Positions 51,293 to 61,800 of a DNA stretch of 64,000 nt are shown one piece after another. Origin of the DNA: Peromyscus leucopus (Eukaryota > Chordata > Mammalia > Rodentia > Cricetidae); NCBI RefSeq assembly GCF_004664715.2, contig NC_051071.1:91102436-91166435 (forward strand), in the 5' to 3' direction. Under the pieces are notes generated by a model. The model was not told where the DNA came from. It did no database searches and saw nothing but the letters and a program-made list of their open reading frames with translations. The first letter of the stretch is position 1, and the number at the start of each line of letters is the position of its first letter. Both the position numbers and the translations under genes were made by a program.

Positions 51293-54049
51293 GGAATAAT
51301 CCAGATGAGGACGCTGAGGTGAAATGCTAGTAAGCAAGTCTAAACCTGGTTGTTGTTGTTGTTGGTTTGTTTTTTGCCTTCCAAACCAGATGTCTTTCTA
51401 CTAGACGATAAAGAAGTGGACATCATTGCAGAATGAGCTGGCTGTTGAGGAATCCAGATAAAACTGGAAACAGTTGCACACAGACAAGATAACTGAGCCA
51501 CAAAAGTGACAGGGAGAGGCGGGAGGGGGCACATAGATGTGGGTGGTTAAGCTGAGTTTTTTTCAGATTTTTGTTTAAGTACCGAGACTGCTGTCAGTTT
51601 ATCTAGTGAAATAAGATCCGTGATCAATGTGCGGAGACGGGAATTTCAGACCTCATTATATACAAACTGAAGATTGTTCCTTTGCTGTCAGCAGCATTTG
51701 ACACACCCGCGGAAACAAAGGGAGATCTGTCTGAGGTACCCCTTTAGTTCTGAAAGACGTGGAGATGTGTGGGTGCGGTGTTAATTTGTGGTTGGAGGTT
51801 AAAGTACGAGCGTGTCCAGGGACACGTGGCTAGAGGAACCAGCCCTGCACTCACAGTTTCGGGTGGAAGCCCCAGCGACAGGGGTCACTTCCACCAGCCA
51901 CCCCTCCTGTTGATTGCTCTCTCTGGAATCGCACAGTGTCTTTCTGCACCCCTGCAGACATGCTCAGCTCTCCCCGTGCTAATGAAACAGTGAAAACCTC
52001 CCAACAGTTTCTTGAGTCGGTATGCTACTGGACAGTGCACCCCCAAAATGTGAGTGCTTTAATTACTCACACATGGGGGAACTCATCCGGGCTGTTCTAG
52101 TTCAGATAAAAGGGCTACACAGTGCTGTGCCTTGTGCTCATGGGGCTGGGTTGGGAGAGAGCAGCTGGTCGTTTATTGACTGTTCCAAAAACAATGCATG
52201 GAATGATACAGATATAGAGACTGGGCAGGGTCACATGATTCCAGGACAACCTGAAACACTGTAGACAGAGTCAGCTGGTGATGGGACTGGGCAGTCAAGG
52301 ACGGTCTCACAAGCAAGAATATTAGCTGTGGTGACATGGGTGGCTGGGGCCACCGAAGCCCGTTGTATAGTGTGTTACCTCAGACTTGCTCACATGGCAG
52401 CCAGGTGGGGATGGGAGAAGAAAGGAAGGAAAACAGGGAGTGAAAAGGGGAGAGGAAGGAAGGGAGAAGAGGCACTGAGCAAGAGGGAGCAGAGGTACTC
52501 CGTGCCTCTCCAGCTGACATGGCGTTTCTACCTTCGGTCTCATTCAGTTTACAAAAGCAAGCTCCGAAGCCGCCCCAGGGGCAGGGGCTCTGTTGCTTGA
52601 TGAGGGAGCTGGGAGGTCACAGTGCAGAGTGTGGATCGGGAGCCAGCGCTCAGAATCGGCCTGGCCACGGGCGCTGTCCTCCCTGGACCTCCAGCCTCTG
52701 CACGGGCTTCCCTTCAGATCCCACCTGCAGAGAGGGCAGCTAGCCGCCTCTGGGTTAGCCTGTCCCTCACCAGGTCGCCAGTCACTCCTCACCCAGGGTG
52801 ACCTCATCCTATCCGGTCTCTCCATTTTGATGACGGTCTCCTCTTTCAAAACAATAGCTCAAATATTAAAGACATTCGGCGTTCTTCTGCAGATTTGGCA
52901 AGCATGGCCACACACCCCTCCCTCGGTCTCTGACTCTGACTCTCCTACCACCCTGTCCCCCACTCTCGGACTCTTTGGCTGACTGATGTCTCTCTTCCCA
53001 CGCTCACTAACAATGCCGGTGTTCTGATGTTTCCTTCCTCTCGCCCTCTGCCGCCCTCTTTCTGCCTAGTGTCTTCTGGAGTTTAATTCGGTCAGGTGGA
53101 CACAGCTTACCACATCAGTGTTCTCTAAATCTTCTCCACCCTGCCGATGTTGCCACAGGCCGCTCCTCAAACATGTCAAAGACAACGCAGAACACCTTTT
53201 TCCAAAAGAGGCCTCTGCCTCTCTCTTTTCTGCACGCGGTTTTGTGATTCATCCAGCTGGACGCTGAGAATGATTCTTCGCTCCCTTTGCTCTGAGCATT
53301 CTGAAGCCCCGAAGAGCAAGTCCTGTCAGTGATGCATCCTGGGTTTCTCTCAGACTATCCTTGCTGTCGCCCGAGTTTTGGTCTCATCCATGTCCCTTTT
53401 CTGCAGCCAGAAACTTTCCTGAAACACACAAGGAGCTGTGAGCCCTGCCTCGTGCAGCGCCCCTCACTCATTTCCACCGGGACGACATCTAAATGCTTTG
53501 CACTCATGATCGCAGTTGTGCAAAGAAAGAAGCACACCCTGTCTCACTAGGAGAGGGGAGTTCGGATGAAGAAGGAAGGGGTCTTCAAGGCAACACTTTC
53601 AACCGGGGCTCAGGTTTGCTGGCTCCCCCCACCTCACCCCTGCTTCCAGGACACCTTCTCTGCCTCTCTGGAACTTTGCCCATCCTCCTGACAACTCTCC
53701 TGCTCCACCTCTCTCATCACCAATGACATGGCCCCTCAGCCTGCTTGGTCTAAGCCTGCCTAACTCTGATAATAAATATTGGGAAAGAAAAATCTGATTC
53801 GGTTAATCATGGATCAGATGCTCAACTGGCTGTGACCACAAAAGGATGATGGACAAAAGACGATCATCCGAGATTCACGCCCTCCGTGAGAGATGAAGAG
53901 TGTTCTTCAAGGAGGCAGTCCACGGTGTCCTTCCGTGTGGCACAGTGTCGGTCAGCGTTTGCTGCCGCAATGCGTGATTCACTCCAGGTGACCCACCAAA
54001 TACGCCACGCTTCTCTCTTCCTTTTCCTCTTCCGAACCGTTTCTTTTTT
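51293..54049. other. Unique intergenic sequence
   Basis: About 2.75 kb without recognisable genes. 52405-52480 is purine-rich (GGAAGG). ORFs up to 129 codons (52593-52982) lack domains, conserved-looking starts or splice structure. GC content rises from 52.5 kb on. Confidence 0.4.
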
Positions 54050-54164
54050 GGAAACAAAGAGTTCCAGTCTAGCCTCAAACTCACTACGTGGCTGAGGACC
54101 TTGAATGTCTGGTCCTCTTCTCTCCACCTCCCCAGTGCCAGGACTACAGGCATTCACAAAGGGC
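54050..54164 (-). mobile_element. B1-derived part of an ID-B1-type SINE
   Basis: GGAAACAAAGAGTTCCAGTC, TAGCCTCAAACTCACTACGT, CCCCAGTGCCAGGACTACAG and GCATTCACAAAGG are a reverse B1 body. The ID-derived head continues beyond the minisatellite at 54451. Confidence 0.65.
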
Positions 54165-54450
54165 CCGGTTTAGTGTGGTACTGGGCCTGGTTTGGTGCAG
54201 TCCCGGGTCTGGTTTGGTGCAGTGCTGGGTCTGGTTTGGTGCAGTGCTGTGTCTGGTTTGGTGCAGTCCCGGGTCTGGTTTGGTGCAGTCCTGGGTCTGG
54301 TTTGGTGCAGTGCTGTGTCTGGTTTGGTGCAGTGCTGTGTCTGGTTTGGTGCAGTGCTGTGTCTGGTTTGGTGCAGTGCTGTGTCTGGTTTGGTGCAGTG
54401 CTGGGTCTGGTTTGGTGCAGTGCTGGGTCTGGTTTGGGGCAGTCCCGGGC
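54165..54450 (+). repeat. 22-bp minisatellite, about 13 units
   Basis: TTTGGTGCAG recurs at 54191, 54213 and every 22 bp to 54433 (twelve times), preceded by a degenerate unit. Units differ mainly as GTGCTGTGTCT, GTGCTGGGTCT or GTCCCGGGTCT; a run of identical GCTGTGTCT units covers 54301-54400. The unit resembles the junction CTGGTTTATGCAGTGCTGGG of reverse ID-B1 elements, whose two halves flank the array. Confidence 0.95.
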
Positions 54451-54520
54451 TTCTGCACACCAGGCAAACACTCCCCTGTTCATCTTCTATTCCCAACACC
54501 TAGAATGTTTGCACTTCCCA
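54451..54520 (-). mobile_element. ID-type head of the interrupted ID-B1 SINE
   Basis: GGGCTTCTGCACACCAGGCA then AACACTCCCC resembles the reverse ID head (GGGCTTCATGCATGCTAGGC, AAGCACTC). The rest is degenerate. Confidence 0.5.
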
Positions 54521-54540
54521 GAGATTGTCTGCTTGTCTGT

Positions 54541-54643
54541 CTGTTTCAGACAGGGTCTCATTATTTTGGCCTGAAACTCGAGTTCCAGTTCAAGATCTTC
54601 CTTCCTCACCCCTCCTCCAGAATCTGGGATTCCAAGAGTGCGC
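54541..54643 (-). mobile_element. B1-type SINE body feeding a minisatellite
   Basis: TGTTTCAGACAGGGTCTCAT, GGCCTGAAACTCGAGTTCC, AATCTGGGATTCCAAGAGTG and CGCCACTGTG are reverse B1 words ending exactly where the 9-bp array begins, at the B1 5' end. Confidence 0.7.
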
Positions 54644-54985
54644 CACTGTGCTCCCCGTGCTCCCCGTGCTCCCCGTGCTCCCCGTGCCCACCGTGCCCAC
54701 CGTGCCCACCGTGCCCACCGTGCCCACCGTGCTCCCCGTGCCCACCGTGCCCACCGTGCTCCCCGTGCTCCCCGTGCTCCCCGTGCCCACCGTGCTCACC
54801 GTGCCCACCGTGCTCCCCGTGCTCCCCGTGCCCACCGTGCTCCCCGTGCCCACCGTGCCCACCGTGCTCCCATGCCCACCGTGCTCCCCGTGCTCACCAT
54901 GCTCCCCGTGCCCCCCCGTGCCCACCGTGCTCCCCGTGCTCCCATGCTCACCGTGCTCCCGTGCCCACCGTGCTCACGTCCCTCC
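54644..54985 (+). repeat. 9-bp minisatellite, about 36 units of two types
   Basis: Tandem GTGCTCCCC and GTGCCCACC nonamers in irregular order, with a few one-base slips near 54870, 54910 and 54945. The length is a multiple of 3, so Cys-Pro-Pro, Val-Leu-Pro and Arg-Ala-Pro type ORFs run through it; these are not genes. The unit resembles the reverse B1 start CACCGTGCCC. Confidence 0.95.
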
Positions 54986-55138
54986 TTGTTCGTTGCTGCC
55001 AGCCTGAGCGTCACCTCCTCTGGGGAGGCCGCCCTGGTTGCTGGTCAGCTGCTCTCCTTCCACACAGCTCTGTCAAATATGAATCACGTTCAGTTAAAAC
55101 GTCCTCCCTTTGCTGGGTCACCTGTCTGTGTGCAGCCG

Positions 55139-55362
55139 GGAGCTGCAGCAGAGGCCGTGGAGGGTGCTCCTCACTGGCGTGCTCCCTGTGGCCTGCTCAG
55201 CCTGCTCTCCTCAGGACTCGGGACCGCCCGGGCCCCGGCAGCCGCCCTCCCATCAACGGATAACCAAACAGGCTCCCCAGACAGGCGATCTGACAAGGCG
55301 TTCTCAGCTGAGGGTCCTGCTTCCCAGCTGAGGTTCCCGCTACAAACCAACCAGCACACTGC
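55139..55362 (-). mobile_element. MT-type LTR fragment with GC-shifted sequence
   Basis: GGAGCTGCAGCAGAGGCCGT, GGGTGCTCCTCACTGGCGTG, CTCAGCCTGCTCTCCTCAGG, AGGCGTTCTCAGCTGAGGGT and AACCAACCAGCACAC follow the MT order. Compared with the copy at 42207-42603, many A/T positions are G/C here. Confidence 0.75.
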
Positions 55363-55620
55363 GGATCAAACCCAGAGCCCTGCGGACGCTGGGCAGGTGC
55401 CACAGCTCGGAGCTGCCTCAGCTCCGACACGGGGTTGTGTGACACACGCTGATTTTCCCAAGCCTCTAACTTCAGGGTCCTAGGCCGGTGCCCCTTTTCT
55501 AAAACTGCCTTAGGAAACAGGAAATCCATCTTCAGTGGCATTTCCTGTGGTCAAATCTCCCACAATACTCGGCAAGGAACCTGCCTCAAGTCTTCGAGGT
55601 TCAGTGCGCTGCGCCACGGC
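55363..55620. other. Unique spacer
   Basis: No feature recognised. Confidence 0.35.
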
Positions 55621-56018
55621 AGGCAGAGATCAGGGGACCCAGCCAGAGATCAGGGGACCCAGCCAGAGATCAGGGGACCCAGCCAGAGATCAGGGGACCC
55701 AGCCAGAGATCAGGGGACCCAGCCAGAGATCAGGGGACCCAGCCAGAGATCAGGGGACCCAGGCAGAGATCAGGGGACCCAGGCAGAGATCAGGGGACCC
55801 AGCCAGAGATCAGGGGACCCAGCCAGAGATCAGGGGACCCAGGCAGAGATCAGGGGACCCAGCCAGAGATCAGGGGACCCAGCCAGAGATCAGGGGGCCC
55901 AGCCAGAGATCAGGGGACCCAGCCAGAGATCAGGGGACCCAGCCAGAGATCAGGGGGCCCAGCCAGAGATCAGGGGACCCAGCCAGAGATCAGGGGACCC
56001 AGCCAGAGATCAGGGGAC
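55621..56018 (+). repeat. 20-bp minisatellite, 20 units
   Basis: AGCCAGAGATCAGGGGACCC repeated 20 times without indels. Variants are AGGC (4 units) and GGGGGCCC (2 units). 55861-55920 and 55921-55980 are identical, a 60-bp three-unit duplication. The stop-free frames are compositional. Confidence 0.97.
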
Positions 56019-56202
56019 GTCAGGGGTGGGAGGGAAGGGCAGGCAGGCCCTGGGCCGCTGCCAAAGGCCTAACTCCGCGTTGGTGCTCCCACGGTGCTGT
56101 GGGGGAGGACAGCGTTTGACAGACATCCTTAGGCTGAGTCCCCGTCAAGGGTTGTGCTTTGGGCAACTTACTCTACATTGATGATTAACTGATTGAATAA
56201 CT
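56019..56202. other. Unique spacer
   Basis: No feature recognised. Confidence 0.35.
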
Positions 56203-56392
56203 GAGTGTGCGTGTGTGCGTGCGTGTGTGTGCGCGCGTGCATATGTGTGTGTGTGCGTGCATGTGTGTGTGTGCGCGTGCGTGTGCGTGCGTGTGCGTGC
56301 GTGCGTGTGTGCGCGTGCGTGCGTGCGTGTGTGCGCGTGCGTGCGTGCGTGTGCGTGTGCGCGCGCGTGCATGTCTGTGTGTGTGTGCGCTC
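56203..56392 (+). repeat. Complex TG/CGTG repeat
   Basis: 190 bp of alternating pyrimidine-purine sequence mixing GTGT, GCGT and GTGC units; Z-DNA prone. Confidence 0.95.
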
Positions 56393-56527
56393 ATATGCAA
56401 CAGTGTGCATGTGGAGGTCAGATGGCAACCTGCAATTGGTTCCCTCCTTCCAGTGTGGGTCCCTGGACTGAACTCTGTTTATCAAGAACGGCGGTAAGCA
56501 CCCTGAACCCTGGGCTGTCTCACTGCC
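56393..56527 (-). mobile_element. B3 SINE
   Basis: GTGTGCATGTGGAGGTCAGA, TGGCAACCTGCAATTGGTTC, CCTCCTTCCAGTGTGGGTCC, TGGACTGAACTC and GGGCTGTCTCACTGCCCC; the preceding TG repeat is its 3' expansion. Confidence 0.85.
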
Positions 56528-56705
56528 CCAAGTCACTTCACCCTCCGAGCCCTTCCTTTACGTCACAGTCAGGCCAACCTTCCCTTTAAGGCGCACAGTT
56601 GGCGATGTCTGGAGAGGAATCTCCAGTGTCAGTTTCCAGTGAGGGCTGCACTCCTACAGTGGGACCTATTTTCTGTGACTGTGGAAAGGATTATTTAAAA
56701 ATCTT

Positions 56706-56755
56706 TAAAAGTGGCCATGCCTGGTGGCACACACCTTTAATCCAGCACTGAGGGT
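56706..56755 (+). mobile_element. B1 SINE 5' fragment
   Basis: GTGGCCATGCCTGGTGGCAC, ACACCTTTAATCCAGCACTG; the rest of the element is missing. Confidence 0.85.
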
Positions 56756-56952
56756 GATCAGTGACTGTTCAGAGGAGCGGTCTGGCCCCGGCTAATGAGC
56801 GTGGTGTCAACACGGACGCCAGGTCTTTGGTCTTGAAGCTGAGGCTTGCCCCTTGGCAGGCAGCTCCCTCTCCACTGACAGCAACTTCTTAAGAAGCCTG
56901 GAGCCAGGAATCACCAGAGCAGGACTCATCGGAGGGGCAGGATGTGCGCCTG

Positions 56953-57260
56953 TTATGATTTGAATGTGAAACGTCCCTCACGTGTTTGAACATGTGGTCC
57001 TCAACTGATGTTGGGGAACCGTGAGGAGGAAGTGGGTCCCTCGGGGGTCGGCCTTGAGGTTTTATAGCCCCGCTTCACTTCCTGTTCCCTCTCTGCTTCC
57101 TGACCGTGGATTGGATGACCCCAGCCTCCTTTCCCTGCTTTCCCACTCCACGATGGACTGTATCCCCTAAAAGTGTGAGACACAATAAGCGTTTTCCCTT
57201 TACACTGCTGCTTCTCAGGCATTTGGTCATGATGGTGAGGAAAGGAAAGACTCCAGCACC
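56953..57260 (+). mobile_element. MaLR-type LTR
   Basis: CCTGTTATGATTTGAATGTG, TTGAACATGTGGTCC, GAGGTTTTATAGCCC, CACTTCCTGTTCCCTCTCTG and CGATGGACTGTATCCCC, same repeat type as 24577-25021. Confidence 0.75.
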
Positions 57261-57762
57261 CTTTCCTAGAAATGCCGTGGAGAAGACGCCAAGCGTGGGA
57301 CTGGCGAGGATGTCTGGGGAAGGGCTCCAGGACGGCCTGTCTTCGGCCAGCAGTGAAGGGGAGGCCACGCCTTGTGACTCGCCACAGCAGGTTAGAGCCT
57401 GAGCAAATCACCCCACCTTCCCAAGAACCTTGAGAATACGGCCAACTGCAGCAGCTCCACGGGGCTGTGGGGTCAGGTGGAGAATGTGCGTGAGGGGCTC
57501 AGTACGGGGCACACAGTGCATGAAACTGTGTCCTTAATAGACATCCTTCACACTCATGAAAGGACCACGGGGGTCCTCGCCAACCAGTGGGAGCAGGTAC
57601 CGGCTTACGGAACCCAGGCAGACACAGTGTGAAGAAATACTTGCCAATGTAGTCAAGCAGTCACACGACAGATTTGCACATGCTTGTTCTTTCCGTTTGT
57701 TCAGGAAAAGTAGGCAGTTAATGCTTGAAAGTGATTCTGAAGTAAATTAGAACAGAGTCCAG
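57261..57762. other. Unique intergenic sequence
   Basis: No feature recognised. Confidence 0.4.
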
Positions 57763-57890
57763 CATTCCCTGCATGTCAATGCCACGTGACCTCACAGCTT
57801 CCCTGCATGTCCATGCCACGTGACCTCACAGCTTCCCTCATGTCGATGCCACGTGACCTCACAGCATCCCTCATGTCAATGCCACGTGAC
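57763..57890 (+). repeat. 33-bp E-box minisatellite, left part (4 units)
   Basis: Units reading CTTCCCTCATGTCAATGCC followed by ACGTGACCTCACAG. The first two are 34 bp. Each contains the palindromic E-box CACGTG. Interrupted at 57891 by an LTR. Confidence 0.95.
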
Positions 57891-58402
57891 TGTAGCAGGA
57901 ATCTTAAAAGTTCTTATTAATAAAATCAAACCTGAGGCGAGTTATTGGGGTCCATGCTGGTAGATCAGAGAGACAGAACAAGCCACAGCTATCTCACCTC
58001 GCAGGATCCTCAGCTGGTCTTGTCTCCTCAGACTGGAGGCCTCTGAGTCCTCATCCGGAATGGGTCTCAGCTGAATTACTGCTCAAAAGCCTGAATGCTT
58101 AACCAGCCAAAAGCTTCTAGTTTCTGGTCCTTACGCCTTATATACCTTTCTGCTTTCTACCACCACTCCCTGGGATTAAAGGCTGGCTTCCTGGGATTAA
58201 AGGTATGTGTCACCATGCTTGGCTATTTCCAGTGTGGCCTTGAACTCACAGAGATCCAGAAGGATTTCTATCTCTGGAATGCTAGGATTAAAGGTGTGAG
58301 TGCTACCATTTTCTAGCCTTTGTATCTAGTGGCTGTTCTGTCTCTGACCCCAGATAAATTTATTAGAGTACACAATATTTTGGGGAACACAATATCACCA
58401 CA
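57891..58402 (-). mobile_element. Solo LTR with B1-derived segments, inserted in a minisatellite
   Basis: 512 bp, TGTAGCAGGAATC to ATCACCACA on plus, flanked by perfect CGTGAC at 57885-57890 and 58403-58408. Same family as 17256-17769: reverse TATA box CTTATATA at 58137-58144, B1-like words CACCATGCTTGGC and TGAACTCACAGAGATCC at 58210-58260, and GGGATTAAAGG words. Confidence 0.95.
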
Positions 58403-58547
58403 CGTGACCTCACAGCTTCCCTCATGTCAATGCCACGTGACCTCACAGCTTCCCTCATGTCGATGCCACGTGACCTCACAGCTTCCCTCATGGTGATGCC
58501 ATGTGACCTCACAGCATCCCTCATGTCAATGCCACGTGACCTCACAG
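58403..58547 (+). repeat. 33-bp E-box minisatellite, right part (4 units)
   Basis: Continues the array from the duplicated CGTGAC. One unit reads GCCATGTGACC and has lost the E-box; the others keep CACGTG. The LTR's terminal CA recreates CACGTG at the junction. Confidence 0.95.
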
Positions 58548-60088
58548 CCACCACAGCCATTTGGTTATACTAAAAAGACAATGCCCAGAGAGCCTCATTA
58601 AAACTTTCTTAACAACAGCTCTACCACCCACCACAACCATTTTCTTCTCCTTTCCTGTGAAGTTCTCCACCTTGCCTCAGAGGGGAAACCTTCAAATAAA
58701 CTACACGAAAGTCTAATTAACAGCCACGCTGCCTCAGTTTCCTGCTTTGTTACACACCTCAGTGAACTCTCACTGTGCTGAGAATTCACCAGATGAGAGT
58801 TCCCAGCTCTTCCTCACTTGTGTTTGTTTATTCTGCCTTTTCCCTTCCTCAGAGGTAGCCAGCTGAAGCTTTCTAGAACACAGAATTTGTTTGAAATCTG
58901 TCTCTCTCCCTGTAGTATGTGACCTCCCAGTTTCCTTTCAATGTGAGGTCTTTGAATGTGGCGCCACCCATGAAACCAAAGGATAAATATTTATTTCCAA
59001 AGGAAATTGCAGTCAGTTGGCCTAGAGGTCCTAATTCTAGAAAAGCTAAGAGAGGGTGGATATAGGGACTGTGTACCCAATAGTGACTGCATTAAGAGAT
59101 TTCTCCTCTTCTCCATGCTGGTTAATTGTCATAAGCGTTCTGTGTTGTAACATATTGCTGTTCTTTTAAAGTAAGTCTAACAAAGCCCCTGCACAGGGAA
59201 TTGTCTTGACTCCAACACACCTGAAAAAGCCACAATTCCCATGCACGCAGTCCTTCTCCAGGGCACTTGTGAAAATACCCATAGCCTGTCTGACTTCTGT
59301 TGGCTTTGGCTTTTGATATGAGACCTGCCCTCTAGCAGCTTCGTGTAAAGCAAACACTCTCTCTGGATGAATTTTTGGTATTAAAAATATGTGTTAGCAG
59401 TTAGTATCAGTTCTAATGAGGCATTTCTTTAAGGGTCTCATTGATAATGTCAAAGCCAGCAACAGTGAGCTCCGAGCGGAGAGCCTGGCCGCTGCATTTT
59501 GTTAACCCTGGTTAGCATGTTGGGCAGGTTTCCAGGCTTGATTGACAGCGCCCTTTCAGCACGAATCCTGGAAAACACTTAGGAGAAGAGAAGCCCATGG
59601 AGGCCCTCCGCCGCTAACGCTTTAATACAGACATGCGTCTGGTCAGCACATGCTGGACTCATCATGTCCACAGTGAGTAGCACTGTGGTCCCAGTGTCAT
59701 TTGCCACAATCAATGATGGTACATCCTGACAATATTTAAGACAAATCAGACCAAGAAAAATGTTCTCAAGATTGACGTCTGAGAGGAAAACTCTTGAATT
59801 TTTTTTCACCCAGCCATTCTTATTTCCACAATGCTTTCAATGTGAGGAAGATGAAGAAGAGGCGGAAGAGGCAGAGAAGGAAGCACAGCTCTGAGGGGCA
59901 CGAGGTAGATGGAATGTGTAAAAGCAGGTTCCTCGGCAAGTTCGTTACCTTCCTTTCCCTCGGCACTCTGCCCTGTTGTCACGAATCTTCTAAACACAAG
60001 TGAGGTGGTCTTTTCCCTCAGCTGCTCAGTTAATGTCCCAAAATAGGAAATGCATTCCTTAGCCTTCTACATCCTCCTCCTCCTCCTT
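58548..60088. other. Unique sequence, candidate conserved block
   Basis: 1.5 kb without repeats. 58860-59800 contains smooth, AT-balanced sequence with TGGTTAATTGTCATAAGCG near 59119 and TCATTGATAATGTCAAAGCC near 59438, similar to the other candidate regulatory blocks. No supported ORF. Confidence 0.35.
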
Positions 60089-60316
60089 CTAAAGATGCAT
60101 TTGTTTCTACTTTATGTACATGATCCTTTTACCTTACGTGTATGTCTGTGTACCACTTGCATGTCAAGTGCCGACGGAGGCCAAAACAGGGCGGTCGGAT
60201 CTGCTGGAACTGGAGTTACAGACAGCCGTGAGCTGCCATGTGTGTTCAGAACTCAGAACCAGGTCCTCTGGAAGAGTAGCCAGGCTCTTAACTGCCAAGC
60301 CATCTCTCAAGTCCCA
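60089..60316 (-). mobile_element. B2-type SINE
   Basis: Reverse B2: AAAGATGCATTTG tail region, GGCCAAAACAGGGCGGTCGG, AACTGGAGTTACAGACAGCC, GAACCAGGTCCTCTGGAAGA and CTTAACTGCCAAGCCATCTC. Confidence 0.9.
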
Positions 60317-60714
60317 CTCTTCATCATTCTTATTTCATGCAAAACAGCATTAGTTCTGATGAGCAAAAAATCCCTGGTCTGTAAACATCAGCCACAAAAC
60401 TGCTGCTGCGTTCAGAAAGTTACACCAATCCATGGCAATACCAGCTGACCCCCTGGGCCAACCAAGAGAAGTCCTCTCCCAGTCTTCTAGACGCGTTAAA
60501 CAGGCAGTGGCTGCTGACTTCTGAATTTATGGCCACAAACTACAGTGGGTGTGACAGTACAAGAACCTTGCCAAGAAATCAGACACAAAATCTTATTTTT
60601 CTGTTGTTAACACTTCATTGAATCAGTAGCATATAGAAGTAATAAATGCTGCAAGTACAGCATATAAACGGCAATTAAAACTAATTATATTATTTAGGTA
60701 TACAGACTGCAAAT
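60317..60714. other. Unique intergenic sequence
   Basis: Nothing recognised. Confidence 0.4.
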
Positions 60715-60728
60715 AAAAATGCTTTCAG

Positions 60729-60876
60729 GGCAGTGGTGGTGCACGCCTTTAATCCCAGCACTCGAGAGGCAGAGGCAGGTGGGTCTCAGAGTTCAAGACC
60801 AATCTGGTCTACAGAACAAGACAGCCAAGGCTACACAGAGAAACCCTGTCTTGAAGGGAAAAAAATATATATATAA
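60729..60876 (+). mobile_element. B1 SINE with 14-bp target duplication
   Basis: GGCAGTGGTGGTGCACGCCT, AATCCCAGCACTCGAGAGGC, AAACCCTGTCTTGAAGGG and an A/TA tail; a few internal bases are missing. AAAAATGCTTTCAG flanks at 60715-60728 and 60877-60890. Confidence 0.96.
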
Positions 60877-60890
60877 AAAAATGCTTTCAG

Positions 60891-61798
60891 ATAATAGACA
60901 CTATAATGAAAACTGCTTTTTGTCATTCAGCAATATGTTGTGAATATTTTTCCACGTCAATGAACGCAAATCTACAGATCTACGGCACATGGTAAAGCTT
61001 TGGATTACTTTCATGTCACCCTTGCTTTAATTAATCATCTTCTGATGAACATTTAGGTTCCTCTGCCCACCCCCTTTATTCCTCTTTTTAAAATAATATT
61101 GTAATAGCATCACATATATCAATGAACCTTGAACTTTGTGACAAAAGATCACCAGAGTATTTTTAAAGTATTTAAAGGATGCAAGTGTCACATCTAGAGG
61201 CCCTGCTTGAATCAGGGAGGCTGAAGACCAGACCCCTGTGTCCTGGCCTCACTGACAACACTGGTGGCCCTGGAAACTCACTGCTTTGGGAAATACATAT
61301 CTTACAGACTTCTCTACAGACTCCTTTTGGACAAGGGCTGACTATGCACTCCAGCACTCTGCCTTGCTTACAGCTTTTTGTTTGTTTAAAAATAAAAGAT
61401 TGGGTCCTGCAGGAAGGTAAGTGTTCTAAGGACAGACATATGCTTCCAAAGTTCACAGATAAACAAGGAAATTCTGCTCAGGAGACTTCAGACAGAACCA
61501 GTCCTTCAGGCATCCATTGAGACATAAATCCTCCCCGAGAAGTCCTCTGACCTCTCTCAGAGTAGAGAAGGGGCCGAGAGAACACACAAGGGGAGAATAC
61601 GTGAACTCCGAGTGTAGCTTGGAAAAGCTGGATCCTCAGAGGGGAGGAGAGGTGCCCATGGCGGCCATTTGCATAGATTGCCACCAACATGGGCCACCAG
61701 ATGAGGAAGCTTTATTTCCTAGATCTTCTTCAATAACATGTTCATTTGATGAGAATAATGTTTCCACTCCAACTTTCCAGGGCTTTAAGAAGTGAGAG
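60891..61798. other. Unique intergenic sequence
   Basis: No gene recognised. 61661-61674 overlaps a YY1-like GGCCATTT and an octamer ATTTGCAT. Confidence 0.4.
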
Positions 61799-61800
61799 TG

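Noticed and set aside
54088..55263. 391-codon Cys-Pro-rich ORF resembling a metallothionein- or keratin-associated-like protein
   Set aside because: It runs through 22-bp and 9-bp minisatellites and SINE remnants, and alternative frames are equally open.
55535..56119. 194-codon repetitive ORF
   Set aside because: A translation of the 20-bp minisatellite with no unique domain.
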